DNA of 64,000 bases from Piper betle (GCA_033002965.1 JAURVB010008361.1:1-64000), one strand, 5' to 3'; shown: positions 1-13,867, counted from the first letter of the stretch. Numbers and translations: made by a program. Notes: generated by a model not told the origin, from the sequence alone.

Positions 1-6
1 GAGGGA

Positions 7-3000
7 ATGAGGGAAGAGGTGAGGAGCTCGGGGACGGTGGAGCTGCAGCTGCCGCGGCTCGCCCGGTCCTCTTCTCCTCCGGCCACTCCCACTCCCGCCG
101 CGAGGTTTCGTTTCTTCTTCTTCTTCTTCTCCTTCTTATTTGACTCTGAATGCGCTCGATTTGGGGTGTTCATGTTGTTGTTTGAGTGAATTTTGCGTTG
201 TTGGGTTTCTAGGGTTTCGAACTTGGAGGATTTGGGTTGGGGGGTTTTTTTGCTACTGTGATTGGTTTTGGTGTGGGGAGCTTGATTTTGGGGAGTTAAT
301 TGCTTTCATTTTGAGGTTTTAGCTTCTCTGGTTGGGTATATGTGATTTGTTGGTTGGATTGGAGCTTGTTTGTTAGTTTACTGTTTCATTTCGTACTTTT
401 GTGGACAGTGGATTGTGTTTGGTTAAGCATTAATGCTGGTGAGTGATTTGGTTTCTGCTGACATGGTTGGAGACATGCCTTTGTGGAAAAAGATTGCATT
501 TTTCGCTCTTGTTTTACTGCATTATGGTATTATTGCCATGTGTGCAGGATTGGGAGGTATTTTGGTGTTGTAGTTAATGATACTGGGGAGTTTCTTGTGT
601 TGATTTTGATGTTTTTTCTTTGGCTTTCTCTTCGTGGTATGTGTATGTTTGCTTATTCGGTGTTGGGGCATTTTTCTTACTAAAAATGTGCCATTTGCTT
701 TTTTGTGAAAAGTGACAAGGACTTCTCATGTAAATTGAATGTGGGAATCACTCATGTGGCTGGTGGAATATTTAGCTGCTCCAATTGCTTGCAAGAATGC
801 ATCTTTGACTTTTATTATGTGAAATGTGTATGCAACATTGGGTGGTCTTTTGATGCATACCCATATGAAATTGGGTATCTGTGGACCTGCACTGCATGTC
901 TCCTACTCCGATTAATAGTTGGCGTTTCTTCTTCTTCCATAAATAGTGATGATATGGGGGTGGCCTTAATGTTTAATTCTTTGTATGAATGATTACATTA
1001 TTAAAGAGTGTGGTTGCTAGTAATACAAAATTCTGATGCTTGTTCAATTGATTTACCTTTTTTTTAATAATTTTTTAAAAATTATTTCTAGCTTTTCTGA
1101 CTTCTATATACAAAATATATTGTGCATGCCAGTTCTGCAGGTGCATCATCACCTGTTGTACATGCAAATGTTGGAAGCATCGATTGGCTTGGTCAAGGTT
1201 CAAAAGCAGGTTCTCAATCTTGTGTGGGTTCTCATCTTCAAAAAGCCTCATTAAGTACCAGTGGTATTGGATCTGTTCTTGGATCAACTCATTCTTTGTG
1301 TCGACCTTGGGATAGGGAGGACTTACTCAGGCGCCTGGCCACTTTCAATCCTTCTAATTGGCCTGGAAGGGCAAAGGTTTACATTTTTATTTTGACACGG
1401 CATTCCTCTGCTTAAATTTATACAAAATGAAAATTGTTAGTCGTACAAGTATTATTATCCATGTAAAATAGAAACTCTAAAACTGCTTTGTATTATGTTT
1501 TATTAGATTGAAGAACATGTATTATTCTATTTCTTCTTTGTGTATTTGTAATTTTGCAGCTAAAGCAAACTAGTAGTTCCCAAGTGTATAATATTTTTTA
1601 AACCCAATGGTTCTCTTGTTCTCTGTTTTCTTGCATCAGAAAACTTAATAAAATTTTTAAGTTCGTTCCAGTAAAGGAATTTTTCTTATTTCTGCTGCTC
1701 AATGATGGGGATAAGTTTATCATGTTGTCCTTCTGTTGAGATTTTTCACATATGTTGAAGTTACTAACTACGTGAAATTGCCCAAGCTGTTATTGAAGTG
1801 ATTATGAACATTGGTTTATTCAGGATTGGGTTTTGTGCATCAAATCTCAATGTTCTCAAGTGTTTGAATCAGACACTTCTACTTGGGGCTTATTGAGCAC
1901 TTCTGTGTCACATGATGTTACTTGTTTGGTGGCAGCTCATTTTGCTCCCGAGGACTTCTTTAAAATATTTTTGCTTTCATTTAGATTGATTTTATTTTAT
2001 CATTTTTTCCTTCTAATTTTGAATTCGCTTATACAATTATTTTCAAAGTATATATATTGCAGTCTAAAGATAAGCTGATGTCCTTGTCATAAATTCTGGT
2101 GCATAAAATCACGAATGTAAATCTCCCTACATGGCCTTTGATTTTGTTCATGTCATTTTCTTTTTGAAACTGTGACATGCTATTTGCAGGCTGCTGGATC
2201 GTTGGCTTGTGCTCGTTGGGGTTGGACTAATGTCTCCAACAATACAATTGAATGTGGCTCATGTGGCATACAGCTCCAGTTCAATTTTTTGTCATCCTGG
2301 ACACCTCCCGAAGGTAAAGATCAAGTTTGTGTGTGTTTATGTTTTCTTCCTTTTGATTAGCTATTGTCACCCAGTGCTTTTAGTGACTGTCACCAGTCCT
2401 TTTTTACTGATTATGTTAGTTGTTCCACTTCATTTAATAAAGATGCCATATGTTCCTTTTTCTGCGAGGAGCATGTGATGAGTTTAGTTTTTTATTTTAT
2501 TAATTCTTTAACTGCACAGGTCGAAAGAAGGGGAATTTTTGCATAAAGTTGTACATGCCTTTGCTTCATACCCAATTGATTGAATAAGTTGGCTAAATGT
2601 TAGTTCTCTTAAGCTGATATTTTCTTCTGACCTCACGACTTGAGTGAGGAGTCAATATTTTAGTTGTTGCTACATGAAACTTACTTTGAATAAAACAATT
2701 CAAATTACGTGTTGAATTTGTCAAGCATGTGAATAGTTTGATTGGTGTGAGATTGCTAAATTTTATATTGATTTTTATTGAAGTTGATAAAGCTACTGAG
2801 GCTTTCTCCAAGGAGCTTGAGTCAGGCCACAAGTTGTCCTGTCCTTGGAGAGGAAATTGTTGTGCTGAAAGCTTGGTGCAGTTTCCTCCCACACCCCCTT
2901 CAGCTTTAATGGATGGTTACAAGGACCGTTGTGATGGACTTCTGCAGTTTATATCTTTACCTTCTGTAGCCTCATCAGCAGTTGAATACATCAAATTGAC

Positions 3001-5516
3001 AAGGGGCCCACAGGTTATCCGTCTCTTTGCCCAGACACTTTCCTCAGTTGGAGAGTTTGGCTACAGAGCTGATAACAACATTGGAGAATCTTCTAGAGAG
3101 CAATTTCTAAGCAAGTATAGCAATGTAAGTTGTTTTTGGGCTTTGACTATTGCTATTGTTTGGAGGCCTGTCTATATTATGTTCGAGTATTGTATCTACA
3201 TTAGCCTCTCTCTTGTTTTTTTGTTAGGCCCAGAGGCTGATAAGCTTGTGTGGATGGGAGCCAAGATGGCTTCCAGATGTTCAAGATTGTGAAGAACATT
3301 CTGCTCATTCTGCAAGAAATGTGTGTTCTTCAGGTCCTAGAGAAGAACAAAATCATGCTGAGGATGCTGGGATTACAAGAAGTGCTATTTCCGTTATTCC
3401 CATAAAGGATACTGGAAAAAAGAAAGTTGTTAATCCTGATCTAAGAGATCACTTTAGGTCACCCATTCTAGATTGTAGCTTATGTGGAGCCACCGTCAGG
3501 ATATGGGATTTTTGCACTATTCCTCGTCCAACCAGCTGTGGTCCGAACAACATTGGTACACCTGATATGAGCAAGAAAATGGGTTTAGTACGTGGAGGAA
3601 GCGCTGCTAGTGGCATAAATGGCTGGCTTGATGGGATGGATAAAGAACAGGCAGATGTGCGTGATGAAGCAGCAACTTTAGATGAGTGTAAGTCACAATC
3701 AAATGTTGGTGTAGATTTGAATCTTACTATGGCTGGAGGTCTACCTTCTACTCAGTTGAGTGGTATTGCAGCCGTGCCTGAACATTTTGCAGATGCTGGC
3801 TTGGGGAGGGACCTAATGATTGGACAACCTGCTGGTAGTGAGGTTGGTGACAGAGCAGCTTCTTATGAATCCTGTGGTCCAAGTTCTCGGAAAAGAAGTT
3901 TTGGCGAAGGTGGGAGCACTGTTGATCCCCCTCATCCTGACAGAATACAGCATGAGGATAGTGTTGAAGGAACTGTCATTGACAGAGATGAAGAAGTGAA
4001 TGACAACAGAGAAATTTCATACGGTCCTTTCAAACGTGCCCGTGAGACTGACTTCTTTTCACCTCATCGCATGGAGGCTGGCCCTAACTATTCACTGGGT
4101 GTTGAATTGGATTTTTGTGGGAGCAGGGTTGGGAGCCTGAAACGAGGTCTTGACCACAGTGGACAACCATTTATGAGGGACTCAGCCCATGCTTCTTCCG
4201 TTATTGCAATGGATACAGTGAGCAATAGCAATGGAACAGATTCAATGGAAAGTGTTGAAAATTATCCTGGTGATATGGATGATGTCCAGTTACCATCTTC
4301 TTCTACCCACAAGAATGTAGATGCAAATGATACTTCTGAGCTGAATTATAGTAACCAGGCACAACATAGTACCTGTGTTCAGCCTGATGTTGTGAGGGTG
4401 GTTGGAGAATTAGGTGGAAGCAGTACCGCAGGTGAAGAAATTATGAATACAGATACGGGAACTGCTCATGCAAGAGATTTACTCAGTTTTGGAATCAGTG
4501 GATGGAGTGTAGGCATGTGTGTTAGTCATGAAGCTGAAATTCATGGCGTTAATCCTTCAGTTCAAAGGGGCGACAGCTTTGTCGGAGATGCAGAACGAGT
4601 GGCTGAAATCACTGAGAATGTGGGTCAAACTGGTGAGTCGACTCCAGATCCTGGGTTAATAGATGAATTTGTCTCTGAGGATATGAACAGGGAGGATCCT
4701 CACGGAGATAGTCAAGATGTGATCTCTCCAGCTGTTGGAAAGGCAGATTGTGGTTCAAAAGTTGATGGTTCTACAAAGGCTGATTCTGTTGAAAGTCGTG
4801 AGAAAGTAATTCATTTATTGGGATGCGAGAACAGCCCTCATCCCTCTTTGTCATACAATGCTGTGATATATTCTGCTTGTGAAGTATCAAAAGAAGAGGT
4901 TACTCAGGCTGGCAAAGCATCTCTTGCTGATGATTCTCTTGCCATGGAATCTGAATATGCTGTTTTAAATGGTAGGCTGTCCTCTTCTCTTCGGTAACTT
5001 TTCATATGAATGTTATGAGTGTATGCTTACTGCTTGCCTTGGGGTACCCTTGGGCTCTTATATTAGTTTGTTTTATAACCAGTGTTAACTCCGTGATGGA
5101 ACCAATCGTGTTATGTTTAGGGGTGGCAAATGGAGAAAGCAATTATGAAGTTCCTGCTGAATTTGATCCGATTAAGTCCCATAATCCTTTCTGCCCATGG
5201 GTGAATGCAAATGTTGCTGCCGCAGGGTGCTGTAGTGGCGGTGCTGGGTCTAGCAGCAGCAGTGGAGCTCTTTGTGGATGGCAGCTGACACTGGATGCTT
5301 TGGAAGCTTTTCAGGGGCACTTACCTGTTCAACCAGTGGAATCGGAGTCCGCTGCTTCTATGTACAAGGTTGGAGTTATTGTGGGTAATTCAGAGGAAGG
5401 GGTCCATTGGTGCCAATCTCATGTTATTTAACTTTTTTAATTTTTCTTTGCAGGATAATTACTTCACTATCAAGCCAAAGCCCCCAGCTCATCAGTCCAT
5501 CAACTCGCAGCACTAA
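7..5516 (+). CDS. ILP1: C3HC/BIR-like zinc-finger protein (ILP1/NIPA-like), 7 exons
   Basis: Seven exons join in frame to 953 codons: 7-104, 1133-1376, 2190-2313, 2784-3124, 3228-4971, 5121-5368 and 5454-5516; all junctions are GT-AG. Seen: CRPWDREDLLRRLATF near residues 89-104; a zinc finger with C136-x2-C139 and H171-x3-C175 followed by PWRGNCC; the second half-domain LCGWEPRWLP from about 276; another C-x2-C at 352/355; then a long acidic, low-complexity region (about 365-850) and a conserved tail, FCPWVNANVAAAG. Known: plant proteins of this type (Arabidopsis At1g17210, IAP-like protein 1) are zf-C3HC nuclear proteins related to animal NIPA/ZC3HC1 and have been linked to control of cell death; Arabidopsis has about 958 residues. 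The start is six bases from the window edge, so the promoter lies outside. Exon 2 uses the acceptor after TGCCAG, not the AG seven bases downstream, because only that keeps the SSAGASSP frame. The symbol is by family resemblance; another Arabidopsis gene shares it. Confidence 0.9.
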
Positions 5517-6955
5517 AGTGTGAGTTAACTGGAAAAAGTTGTCCATAATATTTCGTTTAATAGAATAATTAGAATTTATGTGCTGTTAACTCACAGCATT
5601 CTATATATAAATTTTATTTTTTGTTTTTGATCCAATAATGCCCTAGAATTCTTGGAGATCTTACTGTGTGACATATGGTGTAGCGAATCCCTTGGAGTTT
5701 TAGTTCATTTTCTTTTTCTGGTCGCATTCTTGTGGTAACTCAATTTGCTTTCTGTTCTATATTTTTGTCGACAGCTGCTATCAAATCTTGGCAATCTTGC
5801 TTTTCAAATTCCAGGTCCATATCATGCCACCTGATGTTGAAATAGCTATTGTTTTTTGGCAACACCGCTGTATTTGAGTTGAATTTTTGCCTTAGTTCTT
5901 TCAAGTTTCCAACACATGTTAGTCCATAATGAAGTTAAATTCCCACCTTCGTTGAACGAAAGAATGTGTGGTCTTGTTTTGATTTGTCTTTTTACTGGTG
6001 TTGTTTCTCTGATGCAAATATCCTTTGAGATGGTACAAGTTTGATTTTAGATGACAGTAGGTCTCTTACTTTGGAGAAAAAACGATTTTTTTCCTTTTTT
6101 AATCTTTTTATTTTATTTTTATCTGTTTAGTCTTTTATTTACGTTAGAATCAATGAAATGTGTATATTTTACTGTACTATAGTTGAATTTCGAAGGGCAT
6201 ACACTAAAAGATTTGTCACTTTGTGCTTAGTTTATCCTCCATCTCTATGTTGCCCATAAAAATTGTTACAGCAAGTTTGACATAGACTTAGCCATGGCCA
6301 GAGTGTTTTTCGGGCTTTTTTTTCTTTTTTATAAATATTATGTTGGTTTATATTCACGTCTTCTTTCTACCGAATCAGTGTACGATCTTATATGCCTAAG
6401 ACCGCTCACTATAAGGTGCCCACGGTATCCACGTATGGGCGAAAACATCAACAAATTTACAAGTTGAAAGCTTGTGTTGATCAAGCACGGAAAAATAAAA
6501 CAATTTGTTGATCCAAGGCTAGCTGCTACCTTACATACTTCATATGTTGTTTTCATCGGACATGATGCACATGTAAAAGGAAAATGGAATTCACTCTCCG
6601 TCGAGCCAGTCTTAGCACTCGCGTGAATTGACCAACATATAGACAAGTAAAATGGAGCACTGATCCAATGCAAGATGATAAAAAAGCTTTTCGGTATGAT
6701 AGGAAAACGGTGACATGCAAAAAGTGAAACAGCGTACATCCAGAGAAAGCAAGGAGCCTTCCAAAAGAGACGAGCTATCAATCTTATTGCATTATTATCA
6801 GTGAGGAGGATGAAAACAGACTTTAAACCTCAACATAGACCAATCGAAGTAGACACGAAGAAGCAAAGCAGGATTGTTGGTCGAACGGAAATAACACCAC
6901 ATATTCAATTCGATTCATTTCGGTCTACATCGCCAGTAGAGCACATGAAACTAAT
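5517..6955. other. Convergent 3' flanks of ILP1 and SDH6
   Basis: This AT-rich interval should hold the 3' UTR of the upstream plus-strand gene (to roughly 5.9-6.1 kb) and that of the minus-strand SDH6 gene (just below 6956). A 147-codon minus-strand frame at 6338-6781 resembles no family I know and has no support as a gene. Nothing else is recognisable. Confidence 0.5.
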
Positions 6956-9346
6956 CTATTTTTCACATTTTTTCTTCCACCAATCCAGATACTTCATTTG
7001 TGCTTCCATGGTGTCAAGCCTGTAGATTTGCGTCCAGTGGCTGGCCATCTCCTGGGCAAATGTCCAACCGAACACTGCGCCAGCTCCAAGAGCCAAAACC
7101 GCTCCTGCAATACCAAGATTTATTGGAGAGGAAATTAAACAAAGAATTTATCCACTGCATGATCGACTAGCACTCCTTATGGGAATAACCATGATTTCTG
7201 TTCATCATTCTCATATAATCAGTTGTTCATACATGCCATTTGTTCATTAAAACCAGGAAAAAAAAATAGAAAGAGAAACCTACCAAAATCAGAATTTTAT
7301 TTTATTTTTACACTAGAAAATCATTATATAAAATGCATAATTGTTCATGATGACGCTTCACTAAAATTACTGGTAATCCTCCAGAACAGAAGAAATGAAG
7401 AAAAATCTAAGTTTTCGATGAAAGTAAACCAAGAAAATGCCATGCAAAACACTGCCAACTAAGGAATGAAATGAAAATTGCTATTTTGTGGGAGCCAAGT
7501 GACCAAACAATGGCATTTTCCTGTAAGAAGCAATATGTTTGATTGTATGGCAATGGTCAAATATACCAACTTAGTACATGAATAGTGGCTGAAAAGACTC
7601 AAGCAAACTAGGGAGATGAGTCAGGCATAAAACCGAACATTGACAACGTTTGAGGTGACATTAATCCCTGATCGCATATACTGAAGTAGAAGTAACACTG
7701 GGAACTTGGTAAAGTGACCCATGAAATAAAAAATACAAATATGACCTAGACTAATGCAAATGTGACGTGGGCTTTATATATCTTCAATAACTTTGCAAAA
7801 TATGGTATTGAGATCAGCAAGGTTAGTAAATATGCATTTCAAGGAAGGCGGGGAAGTTTTAATAACAAATATCTCTATCTTCTAATTGATCAGCTTAACA
7901 GTAAATACTGAGCCTAGGAGACCTGTCATTGATATGTGGAAAAGACACTATGATAAACCTTCCCCTAGAGTTGTTTAGTGGGTCATTAGGCGCATCTGAG
8001 GTTATATTGTTTGACAAGTAATAGGCTTGTCAAATGAGTATGTATTAACGCTTCTTTCTTTAATCAGACAGCCATTAGAAGCCCATAAGGGCTTATTGTA
8101 TGGAGTATTTAAGTTCCTTTATGGAGATAAGTAAATCAAATTTAAGAGTTTATCTAATTTGTTGTGCTTTTCTACTTATCTGCCCTAGTTTTACCATATT
8201 TTCTCTTTCATAGAGTTAGCTGCTATCAGAGGCTTACATCGAAACCACAAAATTTTCGCAATAATTTTAAATAAAAAAATATCGTATCATATGCTAAGGC
8301 ACCTCTATGGCTCTCTATTAACCAAAAGCAAATGAACGAAAAGCTTTCCATTTACCATGCGGGCTCTTCGAATACTTCCAAGCTAAACCTGCCGTTGATA
8401 CTGCACCAACAGCACTCCCATAGGCAGCAAAATTTGCAACATCTCTCGCAGTTTTAAGCTGTAAATTGGAGAAAAAACACAGGCATAAGTGACTAATAAG
8501 TCACGTATCTCAAAGAACATCTCAAGAGGACAAAATGTCTCGCAAAACACAAAAGAAGGCGAAAGTACACACATCTACACTTACTACTTAATCACATCGA
8601 TCTATATTATGTCTTGCAGCTAACAGTCAGACAACTGTCCATCCCTAGTTTTTAGGATTTTTAGTATATTATTCTGACTTCCTATATAGATATAATTCGA
8701 CACAAGGCTATGCTTATTTCCACCAGTGTATTACCTAATGAATACAAATAAACGAGCCCAATGTTTTTACGCTTCTTCCACATCCTCTCTTACTAAAAAA
8801 ATAAGCTAAACAATCCAGAACGACACTCAATTATGCTAAACACTAATGCTTTAAATAACAAAATGATCATGCAAGCATTCATCATATCCTTCCATGTTTC
8901 TCACGGTAACCACATAAATCCACATATACTTCTACACACGTAACACCAACAAATCAGCTCAATCACACCAGCTCAACAATAAGATTTGAGCCTAATTATT
9001 TGCTTCAAACTTCTGGAAGCGATAAAATTGCTTATATGCTAACTAAATTATTTATTAAAAAATAAAATTTTTTTACACAAAGCCAGAAAAAATCAGCAAT
9101 TATCTAAAACAACAGGCAACAAATTAGTAAAAAGAAAAAAAATACTTAAAAAAGAAGAAGAAGCAAGCTTGCCGTAGGGCCATGAACGGGGTCGGAAGCG
9201 ATGAAATCCTCAACATCGGAAGCAGACCATTTGGGGAGCGGCTCCTCCGGGACGAGGAACACCTTCCTGTAGTTGTCAAGGAACGCGAACCTGGCACTCC
9301 AGTAGGCCTTCCAATTCGCCCAATACCCTTCACCATCGCCCCCCAT
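6956..9346 (-). CDS. SDH6: Succinate dehydrogenase subunit 6, mitochondrial (plant-specific complex II subunit), 3 exons
   Basis: Exons on the minus strand are 9346-9173, 8458-8356 and 7104-6956, giving 141 residues, close to the about 142 of the Arabidopsis protein (At1g08480). Seen: N terminus MGGDGEGYWANWKAYW, the block FIASDPVHGPTLKTAR across the first junction, a hydrophobic glycine/alanine-rich segment near residues 65-85, SKSPHG, a second hydrophobic segment near 94-110 containing FGWTF, and a basic end, DWWKKKCEK. Known: SDH6 is a small, plant-specific subunit of complex II in the inner mitochondrial membrane, accessory to succinate:ubiquinone oxidoreductase. The first intron starts with GC instead of GT (ACG|GCAAGC); frame and family sequence both require that site. 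No classical long presequence is seen, so import probably uses internal signals (inference). The 1.25-kb second intron holds nothing I recognise. Confidence 0.85.
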
Positions 9347-9554
9347 CTCTGCCTACTACACCGTCAAATCGATCAACAAAAAGATGGAAATCGAAGTTCA
9401 CAGATCAAATCCATTCAAAAAGTATGAGATCGACGCACAAATCGATGAACCAGAAATGGGATCGGCCTCACCTTCTCTTCGTTTGTAGGTGGAAGACGAA
9501 GCGGTTCAATCGCCAAGAGCTACCTAAGCCGGTTCGACTTTGCGGGTTTATTAT

Positions 9555-9930
9555 CGGTTCGGTTCGACTCGACCCAATAAAAACTCGATTTAAATTCTCG
9601 ACTCAAAATTAAATGAAATGAAACACTTTAATTATTTTGCTAAGCTCGAAAGTTGATGTTTTATATAAATATAATATATTGTAATTATTTATATTAAATC
9701 CCATTTAATGAATTTGGTCAAATAAATAAAAAACTGCTTAAGCCAGTTTGGTTCGATGCTGACTCGACTTGATAAAAACTCGATTTAAATTCTCAACTTG
9801 AAATGAAATGAAACACTTTTTTTTAAAGATCAAAAGTTGATGTTTTATATAAATATAATATATTATAATTATTTATATTAAATCCCTTTTAATGAATTCA
9901 GTCAAATTAATAAAAACTACTTGACGGGAA
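9555..9930. repeat. About 190-bp direct tandem duplication just upstream of SDH6
   Basis: Two diverged copies lie head to tail. Both carry aaaactcgatttaaattctc, then aatgaaatgaaacacttt, then agttgatgttttatataaat, then a shared AT-rich tail ending near ttaatgaatt. The shared blocks are offset by about 190-195 bp (for example 9581 and 9776). Copy 2 differs by scattered substitutions and a poly-T expansion. It lies 200-580 bp upstream of the SDH6 start codon. Confidence 0.8.
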
Positions 9931-11489
9931 AGAGTAGATTGCACTAAACGTAAAAGGCTAATGCAATTAGCATGATACTTACCAAAATGTGGAAAATTAA
10001 TATCATTGTTCATTAATTAATTAAGACACTTTTATTCATTCCAAAAATAAAAAACTTTGATATAAGTATCAAATATGATGAGAAACATGTCATCTACAAT
10101 ACTTGCAAAGCCCAAATAATTAATGACTGCAAGAAGAATTATAATATTTACAAAATAAGCTTTAATTCTTACTCAACCTAAAACATTAATTGACATGACA
10201 TAAACTTCTAACATAGTATTCGAGCACGAGTTTGAGTTCATCGGTAGCATGTACGAGTATAAATTTATATCTATATTAATATATAACATTGAGGATTTTT
10301 AATACGGTTATGCCACGTGTCTTCTAATTATTTTACTATATTACCCTTTTTTATTTCTTATGAGTAAAAATTTTACTTTTTTATTATAATTAAGATTTGC
10401 TTGAATCCTACATTGTTTTTCTATTATAATTAAGCTTTGTTTCGAATCTTTTAACCGTGAAGGTTAATAATTAGCTTTTTAATATAATTTGTATATATAC
10501 ATTTTTTTCCAATGCATTTGTTTGTATACATTGTTCTGACAGAAAGCTAAGCTATCTCAATTTCTTATAATTTTGCATATGAAAGAAATTAGCAATACAA
10601 ACTTGCATTCTACTATTATTATTATTATTATTATAGCTAATTTCGCAAAGAGAGTCCGTATTGAACCCATTATTGTCTTATAATCATATTTAAATTCAAG
10701 TCAAAATTAAATAAATTAATACATGCCTAAAAACTTGTTTAGTTTAACATAAATATGGCATTGAATCAAGATTTTAGTGAGTCAAATATGGCGCTAAATC
10801 GAGCTATATGTAACTCACTATTGATTCTCATAACTTCCTATTCCAGTTGCAACTAAATCTGGACATCTATGTTGCAATTAACTTGGAACCTCCAGGGATT
10901 TTAATTAATTAACGCATCCTTTCATAAACAACAATTCATGAATCTATTATATTTGGCATATCCTATGTATAATATATACTCCATGCTAAGAGTTTCATAC
11001 AATTTATATAGTACAACCTTACACATATTACAAAACCCATATGGATACTCTCATCTTTCATTAGTAAACTTAATAAACTTCTTTATTTTGTCTATTTTTT
11101 CACACGTCCGTCATCAAAATAGTTTTGGGCATTAACGAGATATATTTAAACTCTCGAGTTTTGGATATTGCTTCTCTTGGGCGGCGCAACTTGATCATTT
11201 TTTGAATTGTTTTTTATTTTATTTTTAAGTGACACTAATCAGCACTGTTTAATAATAGTAAATATTAACTATAAGACCAAATGAATAACTATAAAATCAT
11301 AAATAAGAGCACTCGTTTGTTCTTGAAACAATAAAACTGTCACTAAAATATTTAACGAATGGATTATTTGTTTTAAACTAATTGGGCCGTACATCATTAC
11401 GACCGTGAAGTCTTATACTTACTCCCAATGTTTATACATTACTTAAAGTCGTCTTGATCATTTACTTATGTATATATTCATATCTTTTG
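9931..11489. other. AT-rich intergenic DNA, no gene seen
   Basis: Very AT-rich with a short (att)n run near 10613-10635. I find no splice-linked coding frame, tRNA or rRNA. Short open frames here lack coding character. Confidence 0.6.
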
Positions 11490-13560
11490 AGGCTACTTTG
11501 TGTCTAAAGGGTGCTCCAACGATAAGAAGATGTTGCCCCAAACGCATGCACCCGTCGCCATGCATGCCGAAGCTAACTCTTGCAAGTGAAACCTTAGCCA
11601 ACTAGCACAACATTGGGTTGCACCATCGGCTAGACCCACGTACCTCAACCATGGTTCATTATCAGTCACTCCTATCATGTTACATTCAAGCTAAGAAGAA
11701 AGAGTGCAAACAGTTTCAGTTCAGGGGAGGAAATACGTGGAAAATTCTATATAAACACACCGCTATGATGGCAAACGGGGAAAAAAATTTATGGAGGCGG
11801 CCAATTGCTGTGGAGAAGAAGACATGCTGCTTTGGAGATTGGAGAACCTCTCTTTGCCTTATTAGAGTTCCAACACCTCACCGCCTGGATGGGAGCTTGG
11901 TGTTCGCTACTGTCCGGAGCTCTTGTCATCAAGACTTGAAGCTCCGCCTGCCGCCTTACTGCTGAGCCACCAGAGAAGAGTGTCTCCTCCACGTCGTCTT
12001 GAAGTTGCCGAAGAAAGGAGTTACTGCTCGTCAATGCCTTGCCGCTGCTATATTCCTCCGCCATCCTTGTCGTTGTCTTGGAGTGACCGAAGACTTGCAT
12101 TGTCGTGAAGCTGCCGAGGAAAGATATTGTTGCCACTCGCTCGTGTCAAGCAAGTGGTCGGAGTTTGGTAGTTGTGAAGTTTGAAGTTTGGAGTTGCTGC
12201 ATCGCCGACGTGCTGCCGTGTAGGTTTGAAGCCAAGGAAGTAGTGTCGCCACCTTCAAGCAGTGCCTCGACCTGTTGTCCGTCAAGGAGATGTCGGCCCC
12301 ATGAAACTTGTTGCTTACGGAAGTCGACACCTGAGGTCAGTGTTGCCGCTTTGCCGAGAAGAGGAGCCTTCGCTTGACCTGTTGCCGTTGACGTCTGAGT
12401 TCGTTGCTGCCCCATCCTTGTTGCCGTCTTGGAGTTCTACGAGTTTGGGTGCTGCCTATCATACTGGTCACCAAAGTGTATTGGAGTAGGAGTTCTCGAA
12501 GCAGGAAGGAGTCCCTGACGTGCTGCTTTGGAGATTATCAAGCCATTTAGAATTTCACATCATTGTTGTCGTCGTGCCTTTATTGGAGTAAACTTGTCCT
12601 TGCTGCAGTGCACCGCTGTGATCTTGGAAAAGGACACTGCTAGCTGCTTTACCATGCTGTCTTTGTCAACGATGTGAAGGTGCGCTCCTAGTCACTGCCT
12701 TGCCGAGGTGTTGTCGCTTTGTTGAGAGAAGGAGCCTTTGGCCGGCATTACTGCCTTGTCCAGGAGTCAACATCGTGCATGCCCAGGACGTTGCTCCACT
12801 GATGTGTTGTTGCAGAAGTTTGAAGCCAAGTCCAGATGCCCAGCAATTGTACCACACCACCAAAGAAAACTTTCGCCAAGAAGATCTTCACCTCGCAACC
12901 TTGTTGCTGCTAGTAATCGCGTCGAGAAGTCTTGTCGCTATCCAGAACTGTGCTGCTAGGTCGCCGGGCATTGTGAAGGAAAATCACCGTCAAGGGAGGA
13001 GCATTACACCACCATCACCATTGCTGCCGAAGCGAGTAGTTGCCAAGGAGAGAAGCCTTCCCCAATTTGCTGTCCCGTTGCCATTGCTGCGAAGAGTTGT
13101 CGTTTGCCGACTCGTTGTTGCAACAGAGAGGAAGGCTACATGCTGCTTTGCCGATCAAGGAGAGTACTGCTTCGCCAACTACCAATGTGATTCCGTCCCC
13201 GGGCCCTGGACACCTTGTTACTACTTGTCACAGACACCGGAGATATGCTACTTTGAAGTGCTGCCTCGAGAGCCCCATGCCGTTGCCGCTGGTTGCCGGG
13301 AAAGGAACCTGTGGTATACGTCCGAAACCAGTTGTTTACCAAAGTTAAGAGCAGAGGAACACCGGGATTGATTTGTTGCTTTCCGACTTCTGGAGACCAA
13401 GTTGCTAATCTGCTCAAGCCCAAGCCGCTTATAATTGTGCCTTCATCAGATCTGGAAGCTTTGCTATTCTTGTCAGAGCTACATGCCACAGACCGGAACA
13501 GATAGCGGTTGGAGAAGGAACAAGATAAGTGAAGAGAAGGAAAATAGAATGAGGTAGAAA
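11490..13560. mobile_element. GC-richer repeat block, probably part of an LTR retrotransposon
   Basis: About 2 kb differs from its AT-rich surroundings and is built from recurring short words such as gaagttgccgaagaaagga, gaagctgccgagg, gtgctgcc and aagtttgaagccaag. A TATA-like tctatataaacacacc at about 11748-11763 precedes the richest part, as the promoter of an LTR would. Overlapping open frames on both strands are typical of such composition and none resembles a protein I know. I could not find paired termini or a target-site duplication, so the element class is uncertain. Confidence 0.4.
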
Positions 13561-13867
13561 GGCATTGGAGTGGAAGTTATAAAAGCTGAATATAAGCGTC
13601 AAAAAATTTATTATTTTATGTAAACATAAATTTTTTAAAAAATGCGATGATGAAATTACCTAGACTAACTTAGTGATTTAAATTAAATTTTAGAAAATAA
13701 CGCAAAAAATTGATATATTTATACCTAATTCAGGGTAATGGTTTTTAATTTTATTTTACTTGTACCGTAAGGACACCTTGGTCTCACAGAACTTCAATTC
13801 TAGCTTGATAAAGCAATCAACTCCTCGTCAAACATTTTTCATCTATTTGTTTCTTCAATCATGTTCT

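Noticed and set aside
6338..6781. 147-codon minus-strand open frame
   Set aside because: No recognisable family, no codon or composition signal, and it lies where two convergent 3' UTRs are expected.
12700..13371. 223-codon open frame in the GC-rich block
   Set aside because: Word-repeat composition gives long frames on both strands; the translation resembles no protein.
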